From an uncultured Phascolarctobacterium sp. (GTDB lineage: Bacteria > Bacillota > Negativicutes > Acidaminococcales > Acidaminococcaceae), in NCBI GenBank assembly GCA_949287345.1, contig CASEGD010000005.1, forward strand, positions 1 to 17,434: a stretch of 17,434 nt of DNA, in the 5' to 3' direction. Position 1 is the stretch's first letter. Each line of letters begins with the position of its first letter. Made by a program: the position numbers and the translations under genes. Shown in pieces: positions 6,949 through 13,809 of this stretch. A model generated the notes under the pieces. That model did no database searches and was not told where the DNA came from. It saw only the letters and a program-made list of their open reading frames with translations.

Positions 6949-7491
6949 TTAATCAATACCGGTAACAGTATAGCCCAGCGCTTCCACTGCCGCTGTTAAA
7001 TCGCTGTCGGCAGGTGCGGCTTCTTTATCGCAACAAACCTCCGCCCAGTTTTTGTCCAATTTAACTTCCACGCCGGTTACGCCGTTAATCTGCGCCAGCG
7101 CGTTTTGCACTTTGGCTGCGCATTTTTCGCACGCCATTCCTTCAATTTTAACTACCTTATAATCAAGGCGTTCAATTTTAAAAATTACCGGGCGCGTGCC
7201 ATCGTTGCAGCAGGCAATCATCATACGCTCGTCGTTAGTCCAGCCGTTCATAATGCTGCCGCCCTGCAAGGCAGTGTAAACATAGCGGCTGATGCAGTCC
7301 CACGCTTCGCTGCACTGCGTACCGTTGCCTGTACGCCAAAAGGTGTCATCGCCGCCATAGCGTTCAAAAACAAATTCATCGCCCACATTGTAAAATGGGC
7401 ACGGACCGCTTTTAGGGTCTGCCAGATATTTTTCCTGATAATCGTTAAAGCATTTTTTCTCCAAAACCGTCACTTTGCATTTGTGCTGCAT
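6949..7491 (-). CDS. TIGR04076-type domain fused to a heavy-metal-associated (HMA) domain
   Basis: A 180-residue cytoplasmic protein of two parts. Residues 1-108 (KCKVTVLEKK...GPCPFYNVGDEF...CSEAWDCISRYVYTALQGG...IACCNDGTRPVIFKIER) match what I recall of the small TIGR04076 family of unknown function, rich in conserved cysteines. Residues 112-180 form a HMA-type ferredoxin-like domain with the metal motif GMAC121-EK-C124-AAKVQNAL and typical GVTGVEVKLDKNWAEV and ALGYTV strands. HMA domains bind soft metals such as copper, zinc or cadmium. AAGGAGC lies seven bases before the ATG; a TATAAT sits at 7543-7538 without a convincing -35. No copper ATPase or metal regulator adjoins it, so its metal and role are unknown. 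The family call for the first part is from memory. Confidence 0.75.
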   Translation of the reverse strand: MQHKCKVTVLEKKCFNDYQEKYLADPKSGPCPFYNVGDEFVFERYGGDDTFWRTGNGTQCSEAWDCISRYVYTALQGGSIMNGWTNDERMMIACCNDGTRPVIFKIERLDYKVVKIEGMACEKCAAKVQNALAQINGVTGVEVKLDKNWAEVCCDKEAAPADSDLTAAVEALGYTVTGID

Positions 7492-7575
7492 GATGCTCGC
7501 TCCTTTTTATATTTATATTTTTAGTTTAATGTCTTTGATTATACGCTAATTTTTTATTTTTACTTTATTACTCAT

Positions 7576-7601
7576 GTTACTTTTTATAACTAAAAAGTAA
7601 C
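7576..7601. repeat. Perfect 10-bp inverted repeat
   Basis: GTTACTTTTT and AAAAAGTAAC separated by six bases (ATAACT), in the gene-free stretch. It forms a stable AT-rich hairpin on either strand. It lies just outside the larger structure at 7614-7740 and may be part of the same element. Confidence 0.6.
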
Positions 7602-7613
7602 CAAAAAGTTTTC

Positions 7614-7740
7614 GCGGCAGAATATTTTCTTAACGCAACATTCCAGTTTAAAAATTACAAAAACTGCGTAACTCGCTTCGCTCAAACAAACACAGTTTTT
7701 GCAATTTTTCTTATTAAATATTGCTAAAAATATATGCCGC
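7614..7740. repeat. Nested inverted repeat, possible MITE-like element
   Basis: The ends GCGGCA (7614-7619) and TGCCGC (7735-7740) are inverted, with AT-rich pairing continuing inward. Inside is a long stem: 7650-7666 pairs with 7693-7709, 17 positions with one mismatch. Its loop holds AACTCGCTTCGCTCAAACA, which on the minus strand includes the compact mini-hairpin GCGAAGC. No credible reading frame is present. The design fits a small non-coding repeat or a structured RNA; copy number cannot be judged from one window. Confidence 0.5.
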
Positions 7741-7850
7741 ATTTGCTGCAAATTCGTACTTTATCACTATTTAATAAAGAAAAATCCGTATATCATAGTA
7801 AAAAAGACCTTAATTAAACAAAAGCTGTATGCTGTAAGGTGAATAATAAA

Positions 7851-7937
7851 AAAAACTGCGGCGGCTAAATTTTTTTATCTATTCAAACGAGAGGTCAGCC
7901 GCGAAGCCTGACCGGAATCGGAGAAGCCGTAGTTTTT
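7851..7937. repeat. Second structured element (outer 12-bp stem with inner hairpin)
   Basis: AAAAACTGCGGC (7851-7862) pairs with GCCGTAGTTTTT (7926-7937) with one G-T wobble. Inside, GGTCAG (7893-7898) pairs with CTGACC (7908-7913), and the loop holds GC-GAA-GC. The first ten bases (AAAAACTGCG) are also found in the stem of the element at 7614-7740. On the minus strand the outer stem ends in a run of eight T's, as a terminated small RNA would. The 7741-7850 and 7938-8000 stretches show nothing recognisable. Confidence 0.5.
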
Positions 7938-8002
7938 AGCATGAACCGCATCAATACATAGCTTTTGTTTCTTCAAACCCACTAAAACCCCAAATACACC
8001 CA

Positions 8003-8031
8003 TTGCCTAACCACGCCGCCAATGCTACAAT
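8003..8031 (+). promoter_or_regulatory. Promoter of the Crp/Fnr-type regulator
   Basis: TTGCCT (8003-8008), 17-bp spacer, TACAAT (8026-8031), with TGC before the -10 giving an extended -10. It lies about 30 bp before the GTG start. Confidence 0.65.
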
Positions 8032-8063
8032 TTAACTGAACATAACACATCGGAGGAACCGCC

Positions 8064-8738
8064 GTGCTGACACCACGTTATTATTTCACAGGCGAATTCT
8101 GCCGTTTTTACGATTATTTTCTGTCGCACCCGCATACCGAAAAACATTTTGCCAAAGGTGAATACCTGTGGCGTCCGGGACAGCCGCACGAAAAAATTCA
8201 TTACATAAAAAGCGGCGCGCTGATGCACTACGCCGACCACGAAAACGGACACCGCAAAATCATCAGCTTCCACGGCGAAGGCAGTATTTTCCCCGGTTAC
8301 CATACCTGCGGCTTTAAAATAGAGCTTTCGCTTACAACGGTTGCCCTGACGGAAATTTCCGTGCTGGAATTTACGCGGCAGCAGTTCAGCAAAATGTTTG
8401 AAGAAAACACGGAATTAAGCGAGCAGGTTGTCAACTGGTATTCCATGTACGTCAACCGCCTGCTGTTTGAAACCGTACATCAGGAATACAATTCATCCTT
8501 TGTTAAAATCTGCAACCTGCTGTATCTGCTTACAGTAAATAACCCGCAAAACCATGGTTTTTATATTGCAATTACTCAGGACGCTCTTGCCGGAATGCTC
8601 GGTTTAAGCCGCGTGCAGATAACGCGCGGGCTTGCGCAGCTACGCCGGCAAAGCATTATCGCCACAGGGCGCGGCAAAATTACCGTTACGGATTTACCGG
8701 CACTGGCACGGCTCTGTTCTTCGGAAACCACCGGCTGA
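8064..8738 (+). CDS. Crp/Fnr-family transcriptional regulator
   Basis: A 224-residue regulator with an N-terminal cyclic-nucleotide-binding-type beta-barrel (about 25-120: HFAKGEYLWRPGQPHEKIHYIKSG..., HGEGSIFPG), a dimer helix (about 115-140) and a C-terminal winged helix (about 171-200: TQDALAGMLGLSRVQITRGLAQL). It does not show the N-terminal cysteine cluster of oxygen-sensing Fnr, and the phosphate-binding loop of cAMP-binding Crp is not preserved, so its ligand is unknown; another small molecule is likely, as in CprK-like members. The start is GTG at 8064, with GGAGGA seven bases before it. It is transcribed alone from its own promoter and ends in a strong terminator. Targets are not evident from this window. 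Confidence 0.88.
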   Translation: MLTPRYYFTGEFCRFYDYFLSHPHTEKHFAKGEYLWRPGQPHEKIHYIKSGALMHYADHENGHRKIISFHGEGSIFPGYHTCGFKIELSLTTVALTEISVLEFTRQQFSKMFEENTELSEQVVNWYSMYVNRLLFETVHQEYNSSFVKICNLLYLLTVNNPQNHGFYIAITQDALAGMLGLSRVQITRGLAQLRRQSIIATGRGKITVTDLPALARLCSSETTG

Positions 8739-8765
8739 TATTATGTGCTTTTATTATAAAGCGCA

Positions 8766-8785
8766 GAAGCAGAAACGTCTGCTTC
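8766..8785. repeat. Small perfect hairpin after the Crp/Fnr gene
   Basis: GAAGCAGA-AACG-TCTGCTTC, an 8-bp stem with a four-base loop, with no T-run on either side. It lies 27 bp after the regulator's stop and before the true terminator. It may protect the mRNA 3' end. Confidence 0.5.
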
Positions 8786-8807
8786 AAATGATACAAAAGA
8801 AAACTAA

Positions 8808-8852
8808 AACGGCAATAACCTGCTCTATGCAAAAGTTATTGCCGTTATTTTT
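8808..8852. terminator. Bidirectional rho-independent terminator between convergent genes
   Basis: Perfect 12-bp stem AACGGCAATAAC/GTTATTGCCGTT with a 15-base loop. The plus strand follows with ATTTTT, and the minus strand with TTTAGTTTTCTTTT. It should end both the Crp/Fnr gene and the M24 peptidase gene. Confidence 0.88.
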
Positions 8853-8865
8853 ATACGTATATGGT

Positions 8866-10092
8866 TTAATAAATGCAGTACAGCTTGTGCGGCGAGCCTG
8901 TAAGCGCCTTGCCCCCGTTTGCCGTTACAAGGTAAGTATTCTCACTGCCAACCATGCCAATGCCGGACAGGGCAATCTTCGGCTCCAGTGCAAAGGTCAT
9001 GCCTTCCGTAAGCACTTCTTTAAAACGGTTGGCAACAGCCGGGCTTTCATCCATAGTAAGCCCTATGCTGTGCCCCAAAAACTTGCCGCCGTTCATAAAC
9101 CCTTCGGCAAAACGGCTGTCAAAGCGCTTCATTGTTTCGTTATAAATATCTTCCACCACCGTGCCGGGTTTTAACATGGCAGCGGCAAATCGCTCCAGCA
9201 TTATGCAATGCTCGTGCGCCGCCAAAATCAAATCGCGGTTGGGGTCTTTATTAATATCGCCAAAATAATATACTATCGTTTTATCGGTATGGTAACCTTC
9301 CACGCCGCAGGGAATGTCCAGATAAACCAGCCTGCCCGCTTTTAATTTGCGGAACGGCGAGCCGATGCTCTGCACCGCAATGCAGGTGCCGCCCGTGCCG
9401 CCGGGGCCATCAAAAGCAGTGCGTACCAGCCCGCTTTTGCCAAACGACGCCACGCCGATAACGTCCTCGCCCAACGGCAGGTTCATGCGCGCAATGCCGT
9501 GCGAGCCGCGGCGCAGCATAGCAGTGTAAATTTCCACCGCTAGTTCCGCCTCGCTGATGCCTTCCACAATCATTTTAGGCGCCAGCTGTTCCAGCACCGT
9601 TTGGTGAATAGCGCCGCTGCGCTTCATCAGCTCCAGCTCGTAATCGCTTTTTACAAGGCGCAGGCTGCACAAAAGCCCGTCGATATCGGCGTATTCCTTA
9701 AACGGCAGATACTTGCGCAGCATATTCAGCCAGTTCACCGTTGCTTTTTTACATTCCAGGTACATAGTTTCCGGCGCAGCGCCATAAAACTCCGCCAAAG
9801 TGCGGAAGCTTTTCATCGGGCGGATGTCCGGCAGCAGCGATTCATTGCGGGCGCGGTCATAGCTTCTGCGCACCCACAAAATCTCGTCCTGCGGGCGGAT
9901 AACCAGTGCGCCCTCCTGCATTGTACCGGTAAAATAGTACATATTAACTTTATTATTAATAACCGCCATCTGCCAGCCTGGATGTTCTTTTTCCATTTCC
10001 TCACGGAAACGCGCAAGGCGTATCTGCAGTTCTTCAAGCGGCACGCGGCGGATTTTATCTTCCATTAACGAAGCGTATTCCAAAATTGCCAT
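8866..10092 (-). CDS. M24-family metallopeptidase (Xaa-Pro aminopeptidase/creatinase fold)
   Basis: A 408-residue cytoplasmic protein with the two-domain layout of Xaa-Pro dipeptidases: an N-terminal creatinase-type domain (about 18-145) and a pita-bread catalytic domain (about 153-408). All five metal ligands expected of active M24 peptidases are present: D259 (YLDIPCGVEGY), D270 (HTDKT), H341 (GHSIGL), E370 (ALEPKI) and E384 (GSENTYLVT). It should therefore be an active metal-dependent peptidase, probably cleaving X-Pro bonds, although the family also contains other hydrolases. The DIPCGVEGYH stretch differs from the common DxG form. AAGGAG lies eight bases before the ATG; the gene has its own promoter. 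Confidence 0.88.
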   Translation of the reverse strand: MAILEYASLMEDKIRRVPLEELQIRLARFREEMEKEHPGWQMAVINNKVNMYYFTGTMQEGALVIRPQDEILWVRRSYDRARNESLLPDIRPMKSFRTLAEFYGAAPETMYLECKKATVNWLNMLRKYLPFKEYADIDGLLCSLRLVKSDYELELMKRSGAIHQTVLEQLAPKMIVEGISEAELAVEIYTAMLRRGSHGIARMNLPLGEDVIGVASFGKSGLVRTAFDGPGGTGGTCIAVQSIGSPFRKLKAGRLVYLDIPCGVEGYHTDKTIVYYFGDINKDPNRDLILAAHEHCIMLERFAAAMLKPGTVVEDIYNETMKRFDSRFAEGFMNGGKFLGHSIGLTMDESPAVANRFKEVLTEGMTFALEPKIALSGIGMVGSENTYLVTANGGKALTGSPHKLYCIY

Positions 10093-10116
10093 AGTATTGC
10101 TCCTTAGGTAATCTAA

Positions 10117-10148
10117 AATATGATATTACTCTAAAATCATATCATATT
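10117..10148. promoter_or_regulatory. Inverted repeat overlapping the M24 promoter, possible operator
   Basis: AATATGATAT (10117-10126) and ATATCATATT (10139-10148) form a perfect 10-bp inverted repeat 12 bases apart. One arm overlaps the -10 box and the other lies at the expected transcription start, where a repressor would act. A hairpin in the leader is the alternative. Confidence 0.45.
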
Positions 10149-10164
10149 GTAAATATTTCTACAA
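10136..10164 (-). promoter_or_regulatory. Promoter of the M24 peptidase gene
   Basis: Minus strand TTGTAG (10164-10159), 17-bp spacer, TATGAT (10141-10136), with TGA before the -10 giving an extended -10. The rest of the 150-bp gap up to 10242 holds a small TGATTA/TAATCA hairpin (10191-10208) but no convincing terminator for the operon above. Confidence 0.55.
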
Positions 10165-10242
10165 TCGCCTAAGGTGGATTATTATAGTTATGATTACATA
10201 TATAATCAAGAAAGCATCTTTAATTTATACAAATATTAAACG

Positions 10243-11001
10243 TTATCCTCTAAAAATCTGTACCCAATAATGTACATAACCACCTACCCCATTTTCATCA
10301 TAACAATAGCCAACACCAAGTTCTTTAAAATTTTTATCCAAAATATTTCTTCTATGTCCAGGAGAATTCATCCAACCATCTACAACATCTTCCGGAGTTT
10401 CAGCTCCGGCTGCTATATTTTCGCCCAAACCACCATTACGCTTTCTTCCGAGTACAGTAAAACATTTACTTCCGTCCGGTCTATCATGGGAAAATAATAT
10501 AGTTAATTCCTTTGCTCTAATATCTGCTGCCCTTTGCAAATCATCAGTTATACGTAATGGTCTTGCGCCAACTTTAGCTCTCTCTATATTTACCAATTCC
10601 AAAACTCTTACATAATAATTTGTAATTTCATTTTCAGTAGGCTCTTCATTGGCTTTCTCTTGTTTTTCCCAATCACCCGGTACAAAACTTTCCTGCGGTA
10701 CTATATGCATCAAAAAATATAAACGTACAACTTTTGGAGGATTAAAGTTGACAGGATATAAGACTTTGACAACAGTATCGCCAGTATTCTTTAACAATAA
10801 TTTGTTTTCACCATCTATTGTAACCAGTTCAGCAAAATTATGATCAAACTCATATGCAGCCATAGGAACTTCTACGCTAAAATAATTATTTACAGGTATG
10901 GTTAATTCCTGATCATATTCAGCCGCTTCCACACAGTCAACACTTAAAAACTGGACACAAATAATTATTGCGAATAAAAATTTATACAAATTTTTTACCA
11001 T
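10243..11001 (-). CDS. Exported CAP/SCP (YkwD-like) domain protein
   Basis: A 252-residue secreted protein. A signal peptide (MVKNLYKFLFAIIICVQFLSV...CVEA) ends near residue 24. Residues about 28-110 look like a small beta-sandwich of unknown family. A Glu/Asn-rich linker (about 110-128) leads to a C-terminal CAP/SCP domain (about 130-252). This shows the family's LELVNIERAKVGARPL opening, FSHDRPDG with its histidine, LGENIAAG with its glutamate, WMNSPGHRRNIL and a GVGYCYDENGVGGYVHYWVQIF end. Bacterial CAP proteins are extracytoplasmic and mostly of unknown activity. I chose ATG 11001 over ATG 11010 because GGGG sits nine bases before it, but directly against the longer start. It is the last gene of the five-gene operon, 26 bp after the FlgT-like gene. 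Confidence 0.88.
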   Translation of the reverse strand: MVKNLYKFLFAIIICVQFLSVDCVEAAEYDQELTIPVNNYFSVEVPMAAYEFDHNFAELVTIDGENKLLLKNTGDTVVKVLYPVNFNPPKVVRLYFLMHIVPQESFVPGDWEKQEKANEEPTENEITNYYVRVLELVNIERAKVGARPLRITDDLQRAADIRAKELTILFSHDRPDGSKCFTVLGRKRNGGLGENIAAGAETPEDVVDGWMNSPGHRRNILDKNFKELGVGYCYDENGVGGYVHYWVQIFRG

Positions 11002-11027
11002 TAGTACCATCCCCGTTTATTAGCAGT

Positions 11028-12134
11028 CTACCAAACAACAATAGTCAATTCATTATAAGAAGACGATTTCAATTCTATATTATAATTATACTCTAAATGT
11101 TTTTGCAATTGTTCAAAAAGTGTTTTTGGCGAACCACTATAGTGCATAGTAAAAATTCCTTTTCCCTCTGTATAATCATTTAAATTAACATTTTTTACAC
11201 CACTTACCGCAATAAGCGCGTTCTCTACAACATTTAATTTATCATATCCAGTGCTTATAACAACTAATTGCATAGGTTGCCTATTTCCTGAAGCAAATTC
11301 AAGCAATTTACTAGACAACAATTCTCCCATTTTATTTCCAGCAGCGGTTAAAGCTTTTTTTGAAGCCACAGATTCAGAAATATCTACAGCGGAAGCATTC
11401 TTAGTATCAGAAGCTATAATTTTACCATTCCTTGCAAAATACATTTTGGCTTCTACCTGAGCCCGGCAACTTAATGTTCCTGTTACTTTTCTCTTAGGTA
11501 AAAATTTGCCAACATCTCCAACATATTCACTAAATGCATTACCTACAATTAAAATATCAGCCTGCATAGAACTTGCCAAAGTATGCAATTCATCAGCATT
11601 TAGATTAAAAGGATTATTGTATTTTATCCGCTCTTGACTAATATCAACCATATTCTCAAAACCTGCTTCAATAAAAGCATTAGTTAGCGCTATTTCAGCC
11701 GCAGAACCTTGATTATAATATCTTCTATTTTTTTCATTAATTATTACGGCTATTTTAGGATTGCGTAAAATATGGTCAATCAAGCCATATTTTGTTAACT
11801 CATTCATCAACTTAGAATTCGGATTTAAATCTACCTCTGCATTAATCATTATCTTCCAAGCATCTGCCATTTTTTGTTTATTTATAATACTGTATTGATT
11901 AATAAAACCTCTGGAATGTGCGTATATTTTATCTTCTAAAACCATGTTTTTATCTACAATAGTTGTAGAATCTACTAAAACACCCACAGCAGTTTCTACA
12001 GCATTACGTAAAGCATCATTCGTTGCTTCTGCTTCCGTTATACCAACACCTGTTACAGTAATGTTTTTTGCAAATGCATTGCTGCAATAAAAAACACTTA
12101 TTATTAACAATAAAATTAATGTAATTTTCTTCAT
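11028..12134 (-). CDS. Exported FlgT-N-like protein
   Basis: A 368-residue periplasmic protein. A signal peptide ends at ...SNAFA (residue 22). Residues about 24-105 match the FlgT N-terminal/LPP20-like pattern: VTGVGITEAEATNDALRNAV, VGVLVDSTTIV, LEDKIYAHSRGFI, then AWKIMINAEVDL. Residues about 125-285 resemble the CsgG/TolB-N-like middle domain of FlgT (PKIAVIINEKNRR, ALTNAFIEAGF, ADILIVGNAFSE). The last 80 residues (LVVISTGYDKLNVVENALIAVSGVKNV...) suggest one more alpha/beta domain. In Vibrio, FlgT forms the H ring around the flagellar basal body; here no flagellar gene is seen, so a different envelope role is likely. No lipobox. It starts two bases after the CsgG-like gene, whose end supplies a GAGG ribosome-binding site. 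Confidence 0.75.
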   Translation of the reverse strand: MKKITLILLLIISVFYCSNAFAKNITVTGVGITEAEATNDALRNAVETAVGVLVDSTTIVDKNMVLEDKIYAHSRGFINQYSIINKQKMADAWKIMINAEVDLNPNSKLMNELTKYGLIDHILRNPKIAVIINEKNRRYYNQGSAAEIALTNAFIEAGFENMVDISQERIKYNNPFNLNADELHTLASSMQADILIVGNAFSEYVGDVGKFLPKRKVTGTLSCRAQVEAKMYFARNGKIIASDTKNASAVDISESVASKKALTAAGNKMGELLSSKLLEFASGNRQPMQLVVISTGYDKLNVVENALIAVSGVKNVNLNDYTEGKGIFTMHYSGSPKTLFEQLQKHLEYNYNIELKSSSYNELTIVVW

Positions 12135-12136
12135 AT

Positions 12137-12979
12137 TTATTTGCCTCGTTTTACATGATTACCTACAGTAATATTACCTTTACCTTTGATAATTTTCCCT
12201 ATAGAATAATCTGATTCTACAGAATTGATTTTTAACTTTCCTAATTCTTTTTCTTCAACTGCCATAATTTTTCCAGTATTTGGATGTCTGATTACTTTCC
12301 CTTCTTCATAAATAACAAAAATATCATTCTTATGAATGCCATTATTCTTACCAACATCAATATAGGCAATATCGTCACTCAAACTAATAATAATGCCCGA
12401 AACGGGATTATATGCATCTATAAGTTCTTTAACTTTTTTTACTGCATCTTCAGCAGCATTAGCTATCATAATATCTCTATCAGGATATTTGTTTTCAAAT
12501 TCGCTAACTGTATCTGAACCGTCTACTATTTCGGAAATTTCAATAATACCTGTTTTATTATCAATAAATTTAAAATTAAACTTTACTTTCGCTTTATGAC
12601 CTTTGTAAAGATAATTATTAAATGATTGAAATTCTGCTAATGTTACATTTCCAATAATTGTGTAATCCGCCCCTACCATCTCGCCAAATTGAATAGCTGT
12701 TTGTCCGTTAATAAGCCCCGTACTAGCTATGTTGAGTTCACGTAAAACATAATCCAATTGTGAACGTTCTACGACATTATAATTACCACTTTGCACTAAA
12801 ATGGTAGTCAAAGCTGTTTCTAAATCTTGTGCAGCTTTACGTCCATAACTATTTCCAAAAGTATTTTCAATTTTAGTAACTGCAACCGCCTTTTTTGCAG
12901 CCTCGCAGCTAATATTACCGTTAAATATAATAGCTAAAATAAAAAATGCAAAAACTATTCTTAATACCCTTTTCATCAT
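12137..12979 (-). CDS. Exported CsgG-like protein with FlgT-C-like tail
   Basis: A 280-residue exported protein. The signal segment is KRVLRIVFAFFILAIIF..., cleaved near ISCEA. Residues about 31-190 are CsgG-like: AVAVTKIENTFGNSYGRKAAQDL, SGNYNVVERSQLDYVLREL, TGLINGQTA, GADYTIIGNVT. CsgG builds the curli secretion ring in the outer membrane. Residues about 194-280 (GIIISLSDDIAYIDVGKNNGIHKNDIFVIYEEG ... SIGKIIKGKGNITVGNHV) resemble the FlgT C-terminal domain. The cysteine near the cleavage site lies in N-I-S-C, not a normal lipobox, so lipid anchoring is doubtful. The ATG at 12979 is preferred; GGGG lies six bases before it, while the longer GTG start at 12985 would sit inside that signal. Thirteen bases separate it from the gene upstream. 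Confidence 0.78.
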   Translation of the reverse strand: MMKRVLRIVFAFFILAIIFNGNISCEAAKKAVAVTKIENTFGNSYGRKAAQDLETALTTILVQSGNYNVVERSQLDYVLRELNIASTGLINGQTAIQFGEMVGADYTIIGNVTLAEFQSFNNYLYKGHKAKVKFNFKFIDNKTGIIEISEIVDGSDTVSEFENKYPDRDIMIANAAEDAVKKVKELIDAYNPVSGIIISLSDDIAYIDVGKNNGIHKNDIFVIYEEGKVIRHPNTGKIMAVEEKELGKLKINSVESDYSIGKIIKGKGNITVGNHVKRGK

Positions 12980-12992
12980 AAACACCCCGTTA

Positions 12993-13739
12993 TTAATTTT
13001 TTCTGCTTAAATCGCATAAGTAATATAATAAATACTCATTATTCAGATATTTATTGTCAACAGGCCACAACCATAAGCCTTTATCAACAAAGCTATTATA
13101 CAAGGAAAGATAAAATTTACTTGTACTATCTTTATGTATACCTTCAGCACTTTCTCTTAGTAAAACTAAAAATTTATCTTCGTTGCCTAATACTAAATTA
13201 GCCATGGCTTTACTGCGTAAACTTTTAGGAGAGTTATCCTTATCTAGTAAAGTACATACTTTTTGCGCTATTTTTTTTGCTTTTTCTCTATATTCATCAT
13301 ACTCACTACTATAAGCAATATCGCCTGCACGGCACAAAATAGCATAATCAAGTAATAACGCTGCGTTATTTACATTATGTTCAAGACTTTTTTGTAATAA
13401 TCTTTCCGATTCATAAAAAGTCTTTTTGGCATATGGCAATACTCCTTTTCCCCTGTATATTTGCATAGATAGAACAAAATAAGCTACATTATCATTTTCA
13501 ATAACTTTTGCTTTTGAGATGTTCGATATAGCTTTAGCATAAAAATAACCTTTTTCCGTAGCAACTGTTGCATTTTTAGCTGCACAATACGCTTCATAAG
13601 CTTGATTGAAATAATCATTTCCCTCTATATAATTGGGGGATAAGAGCGCATCCTGTTCTATCGAAATATAATTAGCTTTAGTTATGTTAGGAATGAAGAA
13701 CACACAAAAACTTATCAGTAGTATTTTAAATAACTTCAT
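12993..13739 (-). CDS. Exported helical-repeat (TPR-like) protein of unknown function
   Basis: A 248-residue protein not assignable to a named family. A signal peptide (MKLFKILLISFCVFFIPNITKA) is clear. The rest is predicted mostly helical, with repeated helix pairs suggesting TPR-like repeats: FNQAYEAYCAAKNATVATEKGYFYAKAISNISKAKVIENDN, AYFVLSMQIYRGKG, ESERLLQKSLEHNVNNAALLLDYAILCRAGD, YREKAKKIAQKVCTLLDKD. Such proteins scaffold other proteins; its place between the LPP20-like and CsgG-like genes suggests it helps assemble that complex in the periplasm, which is inference. GAGGT lies seven bases before the ATG. Confidence 0.75.
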   Translation of the reverse strand: MKLFKILLISFCVFFIPNITKANYISIEQDALLSPNYIEGNDYFNQAYEAYCAAKNATVATEKGYFYAKAISNISKAKVIENDNVAYFVLSMQIYRGKGVLPYAKKTFYESERLLQKSLEHNVNNAALLLDYAILCRAGDIAYSSEYDEYREKAKKIAQKVCTLLDKDNSPKSLRSKAMANLVLGNEDKFLVLLRESAEGIHKDSTSKFYLSLYNSFVDKGLWLWPVDNKYLNNEYLLYYLCDLSRKN

Positions 13740-13761
13740 AGATTTACCTCATAAAGAGATG

Positions 13762-13794
13762 GGAATATCCCTGCAAATATGCGAAGGATATTCC
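13762..13794 (-). other. Hairpin between the first two genes of the exported-protein operon
   Basis: Minus strand GGAATATCC/GGATATTCC, a perfect 9-bp stem, with GCA/TGC pairing inside its 15-base loop. No T-run follows, so it is not a normal terminator. A hairpin just after the first gene often marks mRNA processing or protects the upstream message, which would let the LPP20-like protein be made in excess. Confidence 0.5.
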
Positions 13795-13809
13795 AAATAG
13801 AATATTACT

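Noticed and set aside
7492..8063. CRISPR array or tRNA in the gene-free stretch
   Set aside because: There is no regularly spaced direct repeat and no cloverleaf; only inverted repeats are seen.
8064..8738. Oxygen-sensing Fnr or cAMP-binding Crp identity
   Set aside because: No N-terminal cysteine cluster for an iron-sulfur centre and no conserved cAMP phosphate-binding loop can be seen.
12137..12979. Lipoprotein CsgG with a real curli operon
   Set aside because: The cysteine lies in N-I-S-C rather than a lipobox, and no csgA/csgB-type repeat protein is present in the window.
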